Positions 47,097-54,589 of a stretch of 64,000 nucleotides of DNA are shown piece by piece. The stretch is from Sphingomonas sp. SORGH_AS_0950. GTDB lineage: Bacteria > Pseudomonadota > Alphaproteobacteria > Sphingomonadales > Sphingomonadaceae. Made by a program: the position numbers and the translations under genes. The notes beneath the pieces were generated by a model, which saw only the letters and a program-made list of their open reading frames with translations, made no database searches and had not been told where the DNA came from. The stretch spans positions 2,444,001 through 2,508,000 of the forward strand of contig NZ_JAUTAE010000001.1 in assembly GCF_030818415.1 (NCBI RefSeq), written 5' to 3'. Position 1 is the stretch's first letter, and every line of letters begins with the position of its first letter.

Positions 47097-48475
47097 ATGG
47101 ATGTCACGGGGGTGATGGCCGTCGTCGCGCGCGAGCTGACCCTGTTCGCAGCGGCGGGGCTGTTGATCGGCGGGCTGGACGATCTTCTGGTCGATCTGCT
47201 CTATCTGGCGCGGCGTCTGGCGAGGCGTAGCGCGACCCCGATCCACAGCCATGCCCTGCCCCCGCCGCTGGAGCCGGGCAGGATGATCGTCTTCATCCCC
47301 GCCTGGGACGAAGCGGCTGTGATCGGCGCGATGCTGTCGGCGGCGCTGGCGCGGTTCCGCCACCCCGATTACCGGCTTTATGTCGGGCTGTACCCCAATG
47401 ACCCCGCCACCATCGCCGCCGCCGCCGATGTGGCGCAACACGACGAACGCGTCCGACTGGTCATCGGCCCGCGCGACGGCCCCACCACGAAGGCCGATTG
47501 CCTCAACGCACTGTGGGGCGCGCGCTGGCGCGGGATCGCGTGGTGGAGGATTTCGCGGTCAAGGCGATCGTCCTGCACGATGCCGAGGATGTCGTGCATC
47601 CCGACGAACTGACGGTGTTCGACACGCTGATCGAGGGACGCGCGGTAGTGCAATTGCCCGTGCTGCCGCTGGTGGTGCCGGGCTCTCGACTGGTGTCCGG
47701 CCATTATGCCGATGAATTTGCCGAAAGCCATCAGAAGCAGCTGGTCGTTCGCACCTGGATCGGGGCGGGAATGCCGCTGGCGGGGACAGGCTGCGCCATT
47801 GCCCCGACGATGCTGGCGGAGATTGCGGCGCGGCGCGGCGGCGATCCGTTCGATTCGACCAGCCTGACCGAGGATTACGAACTGGGTCTGCGCATCGCCG
47901 AGCTGGGGGGTGAAGGGCTGTTCGCACGGGTCGCCGACGGAGCGGCGGGCGGCATCGTCGCGGTGCGCGCCTATTTCCCCGCCACGCTGATCGCCGCGAT
48001 CCGGCAAAAGGCGCGGTGGATGACGGGCATCGCTCTGATCGGCTGGGACCGCACCGGCTGGAGCCGTACCGCCGCGCTGGGCGATCACTGGTGGCGGCTG
48101 CGCGACCGGCGAGCGCCGCTGGCCATGCTGGTGCTGGCGGCGGCCTATCTGGGGCTGTTCGCCGAGGCGTTCGGCATCGTGACCTGGTGGGTCGAGGGGC
48201 ATCCGCTGCCACCGCTCACCCCGGCGCTCCGCACCTTGTTCGCGATCAACGCGCTGCTGCTGGGGTGGCGTTTGACGATGCGGATGGTCTTTACCGGCCG
48301 GGCCTATGGCTGGCGGGAGGCGCTGTGGTCGCTGCCGCGCTTCGTCATCGGCAATTTCGTCGCGCTGGCCGCCGCGCCGCGGGCGCTGCTCCGCTATCTG
48401 CTCGTGCTGCGCGGGCGCCCGGTCGTCTGGGACAAGACCAGCCACGCCTTTCCAGACCTGTCGCCGCAACCATGA
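47097..48475 (+). pseudogene. NfrB-like glycosyltransferase with a frameshift
   Basis: Two overlapping frames make one family-2 glycosyltransferase. The first (from ATG 47097) gives an N-terminal membrane helix, LEPGRMIVFIPAWDEAAVI and TTKADCLNALW; the second (to 48475) continues with ALARDRVVEDFAVKAIVLHD, the acidic motif LHDAEDVVHPDEL, TEDYEL, RQKARWMTGIALIGWDRTG and several helices. The switch lies at the G-run 47515-47518: one G more (or two fewer) would restore TGG-GGG-CGC-GCG. As read, translation stops at 47612 without the catalytic motifs. It may be a sequencing indel, a true pseudogene or programmed. Its stop overlaps the next gene (ATGA), arguing for a recent event. Confidence 0.85.
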
Positions 48476-49437
48476 GCGGGCGGCCGCTACGCTTCCTGGG
48501 GGGTACGCTGGCGCTATGGACGCTGGGGCGGGTCGCCTTCCTGCTGCCGTCCGAGACGGATGCGCCGGTGACGGCGGTCCGGCCCCCGACCCTGCATCTC
48601 GCCATGCGGTCGGGGGCGCAGCCGGTGGCGGTGCGCGCGGTCCGGCCAGGCACCCCCGAGGAGCGACCCACCGAACGACACCCCGAACGGAGCCGGTCCA
48701 TCCCCGTCCTGGCCCCCGCCCCTCCTCCGCTATCGTCCGTCATGCCGTTCCCGGACGACACGCCGGGACCAAACCCGCCGGCGGATGCGATTCCGCTTCT
48801 GCCCGAAGGCCCGCGACCGCCCGACCGATGGAGCGCCTCCGCCTGGGCCATCCTGCGAAGGGGTGGCGATGCGCTGACGCCTGGCGGACAGCTGGGCGGT
48901 TCGCAGGCGGGTGTCCGGCTGCTCCGTCGCCTCGACCGAAGCGGCACCCTGTCCGCCAGCCTGCGGGTCTCGTCGGCGTTGAACGGCATGAGCCGGGAGA
49001 TCGCGCCGGGGCTCGACTGGCGCCCCTTTCCCCATGGGCCGGTTCGCGTGCTGGTCGAGCAGCGTATCCCGTTGGATGGCGGGGATGGCGGGCCTGCCCT
49101 GCTGGCGGTGGCGGGGATCGGCCCCCGGCCGGTCGCGCCGGGGCTCGCGCTGACCCTGTATGCGCAGGCCGGGGCGGTGGCCCGCGCCCGGATCGAGCCC
49201 TTTGCCGACGGCGCGGCCCGGGTGACGACGCCGCTGGCGGCCGGCATAGACCTCGGGCTGGGTCTGTGGGGCGGGGCGCAGCGCGAGGTGCGGCGGCTGG
49301 ATATCGGTCCCACATTGGGGGTGGGCGTGCCGCTCGCCGGGCGGTGGATGCGCCTGTCGCTCGACTGGCGACAGAGGATCGCGGGGCGCGCCGCGCCGAA
49401 CTCGGGCCCGGCCCTGTCGCTGGCGGGCGATTTCTGA
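48472..49437 (+). CDS. NfrA C-terminal-like envelope protein
   Basis: A 321-residue protein with a hydrophobic start (PLRFLGGTLALWTLGRVAFLL), a Pro/Arg-rich linker (to about residue 105) and a C-terminal domain from WSASAWAILRRGGDALTPGG to the end. The domain has LTLYAQAGAVARAR, FADGAARVTTPLAAG, LGLWGGAQREVRRLDIGP and SLDWRQRIAGRAAPNSGPAL, which I recognise as resembling the C-terminal region of phage-N4-adsorption protein A (NfrA). Strands predominate, so an outer-membrane or periplasmic location is likely. It is coupled by ATGA to the NfrB-like glycosyltransferase. Assignment is by pattern only. Confidence 0.6.
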   Translation: MSGRPLRFLGGTLALWTLGRVAFLLPSETDAPVTAVRPPTLHLAMRSGAQPVAVRAVRPGTPEERPTERHPERSRSIPVLAPAPPPLSSVMPFPDDTPGPNPPADAIPLLPEGPRPPDRWSASAWAILRRGGDALTPGGQLGGSQAGVRLLRRLDRSGTLSASLRVSSALNGMSREIAPGLDWRPFPHGPVRVLVEQRIPLDGGDGGPALLAVAGIGPRPVAPGLALTLYAQAGAVARARIEPFADGAARVTTPLAAGIDLGLGLWGGAQREVRRLDIGPTLGVGVPLAGRWMRLSLDWRQRIAGRAAPNSGPALSLAGDF

Positions 49438-49482
49438 TCCGCCGATACTGTTCGGCAAGGCCTATCGGGCTATAACGCCGCC

Positions 49483-50397
49483 GTGGACCTGTATCTTCCG
49501 ATCGCCAACCTGTCGGTCAACGCGCTCGTCATCGTCGCGCTGGGCGCGGGCGTGGGCCTGTTGTCGGGCATGCTGGGGGTCGGCGGCGGGTTCCTGACCA
49601 CGCCGTTGCTGATCGTCTATGGCATTCCCCCCACCGTCGCCGCCGCCTCTGCCGCCAGCCAGGTGACGGGGGCCAGCGTCTCGGGCGTGTTCGCGCATTT
49701 CCGGCGCGGCGGGGTGGATGTGAAGATGGGCGGGGTGCTGGTCGCGGGCGGCATCGTCGGGTCGTTCGCGGGGGCCTGGATCTTCCGCCTGCTCCAGGCG
49801 AGCGGGCAGATCGATACGGTCATCGCCATCGTTTATGTCCTGATGCTCGGCTGGATCGGATCGGTCATGGCGCGCGAGGCGACGAACGCGATCATCGCAC
49901 AGCGCCGGGGCGTGGCCCAGCGCGCGGCGCGGCGTCGGCATCACCCGATGGTCGCCGCCCTGCCCTTTCGCACGCGATTCTATGCCTCGGGGCTCTATAT
50001 CTCGCCGCTGGCGCCGCTGCTGCTGGGCTTCTTCATCGGCATCCTGACCATATTGCTGGGCGTGGGCGGCGGGTTCATCCTTGTCCCCGCGATGATCTAT
50101 ATCCTGGGCATGGCGACCAATGTCGTGCTGGGCACCTCGCTGTTCCAGACGCTGTTCGTCACCGCCGCCGCGACCATGGTTCATGCGACCACGACCAAGG
50201 CGGTCGACATCGTGCTGGCCGCGCTGCTCCTGATCGGTTCGGTGACGGGCGCGCAGGTCGGGGCGAAGCTGGCGACCAACGTCAAACCCGAATATCTCCG
50301 CCTGGCGCTGGCGGTCATCGTCCTGCTCGTCGGGTTGCGCATCCTGCTGGGGCTGGTCTGGCGGCCCGAGGAGATTTTCACGGTCCAGCTGCTGTGA
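49483..50397 (+). CDS. TauE/SafE-family (DUF81) membrane permease
   Basis: A 304-residue protein with about eight or nine helices and two repeats of the TauE signature: VGLLSGMLGVGGGFLTTPLL near residue 25 and IGILTILLGVGGGFILVPAM near residue 186. The family exports or imports sulfite, sulfonates and related anions. The start is GTG at 49483, the first workable start after the preceding gene. Its stop overlaps the TIGR02186 start (GTGA), a conserved pair in alphaproteobacteria. Confidence 0.92.
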   Translation: MDLYLPIANLSVNALVIVALGAGVGLLSGMLGVGGGFLTTPLLIVYGIPPTVAAASAASQVTGASVSGVFAHFRRGGVDVKMGGVLVAGGIVGSFAGAWIFRLLQASGQIDTVIAIVYVLMLGWIGSVMAREATNAIIAQRRGVAQRAARRRHHPMVAALPFRTRFYASGLYISPLAPLLLGFFIGILTILLGVGGGFILVPAMIYILGMATNVVLGTSLFQTLFVTAAATMVHATTTKAVDIVLAALLLIGSVTGAQVGAKLATNVKPEYLRLALAVIVLLVGLRILLGLVWRPEEIFTVQLL

Positions 50398-51155
50398 GGA
50401 GGGCCGCGCTCCTGACGCTGCTCGCGCCGCTGCTGATGGGGCAGGCCAAGCCGGTGCTGGTCCCCGACGTGTCGCAGCGCGATATCGAGATCGTGTACAG
50501 CTTCACCGGCGCCGAGCTGCTGCTGTTCGGCGCGATCCTCTATCCCGGCGGTCGCCCGCCCAGCGACGACCGGCCGACCGACATCGTCGTGGTGGTCAAG
50601 GGCCCGACCCAGTCGATCCTGATCCGCGAGAAGGAGAAGATCGCCGGGCTGTGGGTCAATGCCGGGCGGCTGCGCTATCAGTCGGCACCGTCCTTCTACG
50701 CCATCGCCTCGTCCCGCCCGATCAACCGGATCGTCGACGACCGGACGCGCGCCATCTACGAACTGGGGCTGGACAGCCTGCAGCTTTCCCCCGCCTCCAA
50801 CGCGCCCGCCAATGTGCAGGCGCGGTTCCAGGCCGGGCTGGTCGACCAGCGCCGCCGCGCGGGGCTATATGTCGAGGCGCCGCGCGCGGTCGAGATCACC
50901 GACAATGTCCTCTACCGCGCGCGCGTGACCATCCCCGCGCGCGTGCCGGTGGGACGCTTCACCGCAGAGACGTTCCTGATCCGCGACGGCCGCGTGCTGG
51001 CCGCCGCGGTACGCGATATCGACATCCGCAAATCGGGGTTCGAGCGGTTCGTCGCGCGCGCCGCCGACCGCGCCGCCATTCCCTATGGCCTGACCGTGGT
51101 CGCGCTCTCGGTGCTGCTCGGCTGGACCGCCGGGTGGATCGCGCGGCGGGTCTGA
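50394..51155 (+). CDS. TIGR02186-family transmembrane protein
   Basis: A 253-residue protein with a signal-like start (MRRAALLTLLAPLLMGQAKP), a periplasmic beta-rich domain with IEIVYSFTGAELLLFGAILY, VVVVKGPTQSILIREKEKI, IAGLWVNAGRLRYQSAPSFY and a C-terminal helix (about residues 230-250). This is the pattern of TIGR02186, a family almost confined to alphaproteobacteria and usually paired with a TauE/DUF81 permease, as here. It probably assists the permease in sulfur or organic-anion traffic. Start is GTG, coupled to the permease. Confidence 0.88.
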   Translation: MRRAALLTLLAPLLMGQAKPVLVPDVSQRDIEIVYSFTGAELLLFGAILYPGGRPPSDDRPTDIVVVVKGPTQSILIREKEKIAGLWVNAGRLRYQSAPSFYAIASSRPINRIVDDRTRAIYELGLDSLQLSPASNAPANVQARFQAGLVDQRRRAGLYVEAPRAVEITDNVLYRARVTIPARVPVGRFTAETFLIRDGRVLAAAVRDIDIRKSGFERFVARAADRAAIPYGLTVVALSVLLGWTAGWIARRV

Positions 51156-51225
51156 GGCGGGATCGATACGGCTTCTTAAGTCTTTGATCCCTAACGGTCG
51201 GGGCTGATTCCTCCCCTGACCGGAT

Positions 51226-52878
51226 ATGTGCTGGCCGATGCACGCCCTCCTGCCCCGACCGTCCGAAACGCTTTCCCATGACACACCCGCGATCGGCTGG
51301 CTGCTCGGCATCGCGGGCGCGGGCGGGCGCGTCCTGCTCGAGCGCGAGGCACTGGCGCTGCTGTCCGGCCATGCCGATCCCGTGCTGGCGCAGGCCGGGC
51401 AGGTCGCAACCCCGGTCAAGCTGCGCCATGGCGATCGCTGGATCGTGGGCAGCATCCGCTCGCTGACGCTCGACCCGGCACAGGACGCCGCCGCCATCGC
51501 CGCCGAGATCGAGTTGATGGGCGAGGCGATGCGCAATCCCGAGACCGGCGAGCTCTACGGCTTTCGACGCGGCGTCACCGCCTATCCGATGCCGGGCAGC
51601 ACCGTCCATGCGGTCTCGGTGGCCGAGCTGGCGGCGATCCATGGCCAGCGCCATGCCACCACCATCCGGATCGGCACCGTCCATCCGGGGCGCAGCGTGC
51701 CCGCGATGCTGGCGGTGGATGCGCTGCTGGGCCGCCATTTCGCGATGCTGGGATCGACCGGCACCGGCAAGTCGACCGCGACCGCGCTGATCCTGCACCG
51801 CATCTGCGCGCTCGCGCCGCTGGGCCATGTCGTGATGATCGATCCGCACGGCGAATATGCCCGCGCCTTTTCCGACCGGGGCGAGATCCACGATGTCGGC
51901 AATCTGCGCATGCCCTATTGGCTGATGACCTTCGAGGAACATGCCGAGATGCTGCTCTCCGCCGGTCCGGCCGAGCGACAGGCGGAGGTCGACATCCTGG
52001 CCCGCTGCCTGCTCGCCGCGCGGATGCGCAACCGGGCGGCGGCCGAGCTGCCCCGCGTCACCATCGACACCCCCATCCCCTATCTGCTGTCCGACCTGAC
52101 CGCCGCGATCGCGCAGGAGATGGGCAAGCTCGACCGCGCGGGCGACACCGCGCCCTATCAGCGGCTGAAGGCGCGGATCGAGGAGGTGAAGGGCGATTCC
52201 CGCTATGCCTTCATGTTCTCCGGCATGTTGGTCGCCGACACCATGGCGGCATTCCTGGGGCGCATCCTGCGCATGCCGGGCGGATCGCGGCCGATCTCGA
52301 TCATCGACCTGTCGGGCGTCCCCTCCGAGGTGACGAGCGTGGTCGTCGCGATGCTGGCGCGGATGATCTTCGACCATGCGATCTGGTCGCGGCCCGAGGA
52401 TCGCCGCCCCGTGCTGATGGTCTGCGAGGAGGCGCACCGCTACATCCCCGCGCATGCCGAACGCCATTCGGCGGCGGGGCGCATCCTGTCGCGCATCGCC
52501 AAGGAGGGGCGCAAATATGGCGTCTCGCTGGGACTGGTGACCCAGCGTCCGTCCGATCTGGCCGAGGGCGTGCTGTCGCAATGCGGCACGATCATCGCGA
52601 TGCGGCTGAACAACGAACGCGATCAGGCGGTGGTCCGCGCGGCGATGCCCGAGGGCGGGCGCGGCCTGCTCGACACCATCTCGGCGCTGCGCAACCGCGA
52701 GGCGATCCTGTGCGGCGAGGGCGTCGCTCTGCCGATGCGCGCGAGCCTGGATACGCTGGACGAGGAGCTTTGCCCCGTCTCCGGCGACATGACGATCACC
52801 GAGCTATGGGCGCGTCCTGCCCGCGGGGATGCGATGCTGGCCGACACCGTCGCCCGCTGGCGCGGGGCGGGGAAATAA
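51226..52878 (+). CDS. HerA-type (DUF87) ATPase
   Basis: A 550-residue protein with an N-terminal HAS-barrel-like region (to about residue 165) and a RecA/FtsK-HerA ATPase domain: Walker A MLGSTGTGKSTATALIL (near residue 180), IDPHGEYARAF, Walker B PVLMVCEEAHRYIPA and the sensor segment GLVTQRPSDLAEGVLSQCGT. HerA ATPases are hexameric DNA translocases, often partnered with NurA nuclease. No NurA, Sir2 or other effector is adjacent, so this is the lone housekeeping type. It is convergent with the M23 gene, four bases apart. An internal ATG at 51238 is an alternative start. Confidence 0.88.
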   Translation: MCWPMHALLPRPSETLSHDTPAIGWLLGIAGAGGRVLLEREALALLSGHADPVLAQAGQVATPVKLRHGDRWIVGSIRSLTLDPAQDAAAIAAEIELMGEAMRNPETGELYGFRRGVTAYPMPGSTVHAVSVAELAAIHGQRHATTIRIGTVHPGRSVPAMLAVDALLGRHFAMLGSTGTGKSTATALILHRICALAPLGHVVMIDPHGEYARAFSDRGEIHDVGNLRMPYWLMTFEEHAEMLLSAGPAERQAEVDILARCLLAARMRNRAAAELPRVTIDTPIPYLLSDLTAAIAQEMGKLDRAGDTAPYQRLKARIEEVKGDSRYAFMFSGMLVADTMAAFLGRILRMPGGSRPISIIDLSGVPSEVTSVVVAMLARMIFDHAIWSRPEDRRPVLMVCEEAHRYIPAHAERHSAAGRILSRIAKEGRKYGVSLGLVTQRPSDLAEGVLSQCGTIIAMRLNNERDQAVVRAAMPEGGRGLLDTISALRNREAILCGEGVALPMRASLDTLDEELCPVSGDMTITELWARPARGDAMLADTVARWRGAGK

Positions 52879-52882
52879 CGGC

Positions 52883-54370
52883 TCAGCGACCGGGCTGAAC
52901 CGCCAGCAGCGCGCGAACCTCCTGGCGGAAGGCGCGCAATCTGGCGCCCGACAGCGCGGCCATGCTCGTCAGCTTCAGGCTGTAGGGATTGACGGTCACG
53001 CCGTTCTTCCACACCTCCCAATGCAGATGCGGCCCGGTCGACATGCCGGTCGAGCCGACATAGCCGATCACCTGCCCCTGGCGGACGCGCGCGCCCGAGC
53101 GGACCGTGAAACGGCTCATATGGCCATAGCCGCTGGCGATCCCGCCCGCATGGGTCAGCTTCACGAAATTGCCATAGCCGCCCGATCGCCCGGCGAACTG
53201 GACGACGCCGTCCATGATCGCATGGATCGGCGCGCCGTAAGGGGCGCCGATATCGGTCCCCTTGTGCATCCGCATGAAGCCCAGGATCGGGTGCATCCGC
53301 TTGCCGAAGGACGAGGTGATACGCCCCGCGACCGGCACCGCCATCGCGCCGCGCCGTTCGCTTTGGCCGTTGACGTCATACCAGGGGCTGTCCTCGTCCC
53401 CCGCCAGCCGCGCGAGTTGCATCTGGCGACCGCCATGGTTCAGCCCGACGAACAGCAGCTTGCCCAGCCGCGTCTCGCCGGTGGCGGCGCGTTCGCGTTC
53501 GATGATCAAGTCGAAACTGTCCGAGCGCCGGACGTCGCGCCCGACCGACAGCCGCGCCGACAGCGCCTTGATATAGGCCTCGACCACCTTGGCCGGGGCG
53601 CCCGCCGCGCGGACCGAACGGTACAGGCTGGATCCGACCAGCCCCTGGAGGCGCAGCGGGGTGCGGTCGATCGCGATCGGCTGCTGCGTCATCGCCAGCC
53701 CTTGCGCGGTGCGGGTCAGCGTGACCGCCAGGTCGAAGCGCGCGCGCAGCGTCATCGATTCCAGCGGCCGCGCGACCGTCCGGCTGGGCCGCCGCCCCAG
53801 CGTCAGCATGACGCGGGTGCCCGAGGCGATGTCCGCACCGTCCGTCGCCTGCGCGACCAGATCGGCCGCCGCCTGCGCCTGGTCGCGCGCCACCCCGGCG
53901 CGTTGCAGCACGCGCGCCAGCCGGTCGCCCGACCCGACGGTGGCGGACAGTTCGACCACCGGCCGCTCGGGCGCCTCGGCCAGATTGGCCACCAGTTCGT
54001 TCGCGGCCATGTGCCGACCGCTATCGGCCCCCAGCGCCAGCGGCGCGATCGCCTGGGCCCGGGCGTTGCTCCGCGCCTCTCCGGTCCATGCGGCGGGCGA
54101 GGGGGACTGGATCGGGCGGTGAAAGCCCGGCGCCATCGCGATCGTCGCGGCGCACAGCCCGGTGCACGTCGCCAGTCCGCGCCACCAGGCACGGCTGCCG
54201 ATCTGCGCGCCCAGATCGGGCACCCAGTCGATGCCGCGCAACCCCGCGCGCCAGCGCGCCAGCCGTCCGCCGGCAATCGGCGCCAGCGCGGTGCCCGGCA
54301 GCCGGACGGCCGTACCGCCCGAGCCGAAGCCGCCCGAGGCCATCAATGTATCGTCGGTGGTCAGGAACAT
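52883..54370 (-). CDS. M23 family peptidoglycan endopeptidase (DD-metalloprotease)
   Basis: A 495-residue cell-wall enzyme. After a cytoplasmic N-terminus of about 60 residues comes one membrane helix near ATCTGLCAATIAMAPGF, then LysM/opacity-like region VVELSATVGSGDRLARVLQR and the LytM domain with FMRMHKGTDIGAPYGAPI (zinc His and Asp) and STGPHLHWEVWKNG. All catalytic histidines are present, so it is likely an active peptidoglycan hydrolase rather than an activator. It is divergent from the helicase gene with 219 bases between. Confidence 0.92.
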   Translation of the reverse strand: MFLTTDDTLMASGGFGSGGTAVRLPGTALAPIAGGRLARWRAGLRGIDWVPDLGAQIGSRAWWRGLATCTGLCAATIAMAPGFHRPIQSPSPAAWTGEARSNARAQAIAPLALGADSGRHMAANELVANLAEAPERPVVELSATVGSGDRLARVLQRAGVARDQAQAAADLVAQATDGADIASGTRVMLTLGRRPSRTVARPLESMTLRARFDLAVTLTRTAQGLAMTQQPIAIDRTPLRLQGLVGSSLYRSVRAAGAPAKVVEAYIKALSARLSVGRDVRRSDSFDLIIERERAATGETRLGKLLFVGLNHGGRQMQLARLAGDEDSPWYDVNGQSERRGAMAVPVAGRITSSFGKRMHPILGFMRMHKGTDIGAPYGAPIHAIMDGVVQFAGRSGGYGNFVKLTHAGGIASGYGHMSRFTVRSGARVRQGQVIGYVGSTGMSTGPHLHWEVWKNGVTVNPYSLKLTSMAALSGARLRAFRQEVRALLAVQPGR

Positions 54371-54589
54371 GGGTGGATGATGCGTCCGTCTGTCGTCGAT
54401 CAGCGTCGCCGATCCCCCCGGCGCACGAGGATCGCCGTGCGAACCCGGGGCCGCAAAGTCAAACGCCCGCGCCGCCCCCCGCCCCGCTGCTGCGACCGGG
54501 CGTGGCCGGTTCGGGCCGAAACCGGCCCGACATCCGCCATCTTGCTTCATGCCGTTGCAACCGGCCGCGCGAAGCCCGATGTAGGGATC

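Noticed and set aside
51226..52878. HerA-based defence system
   Set aside because: There is no nuclease, Sir2 or other effector beside it, and no sign of a mobile island such as low GC, integrase or tRNA site.
52829..54589. Long open frame in phase with and upstream of the helicase
   Set aside because: It is antisense to the M23 peptidase gene, whose catalytic motifs are intact. The helicase P-loop sits at the usual distance from ATG 54590, so the upstream part is an artefact of high GC.
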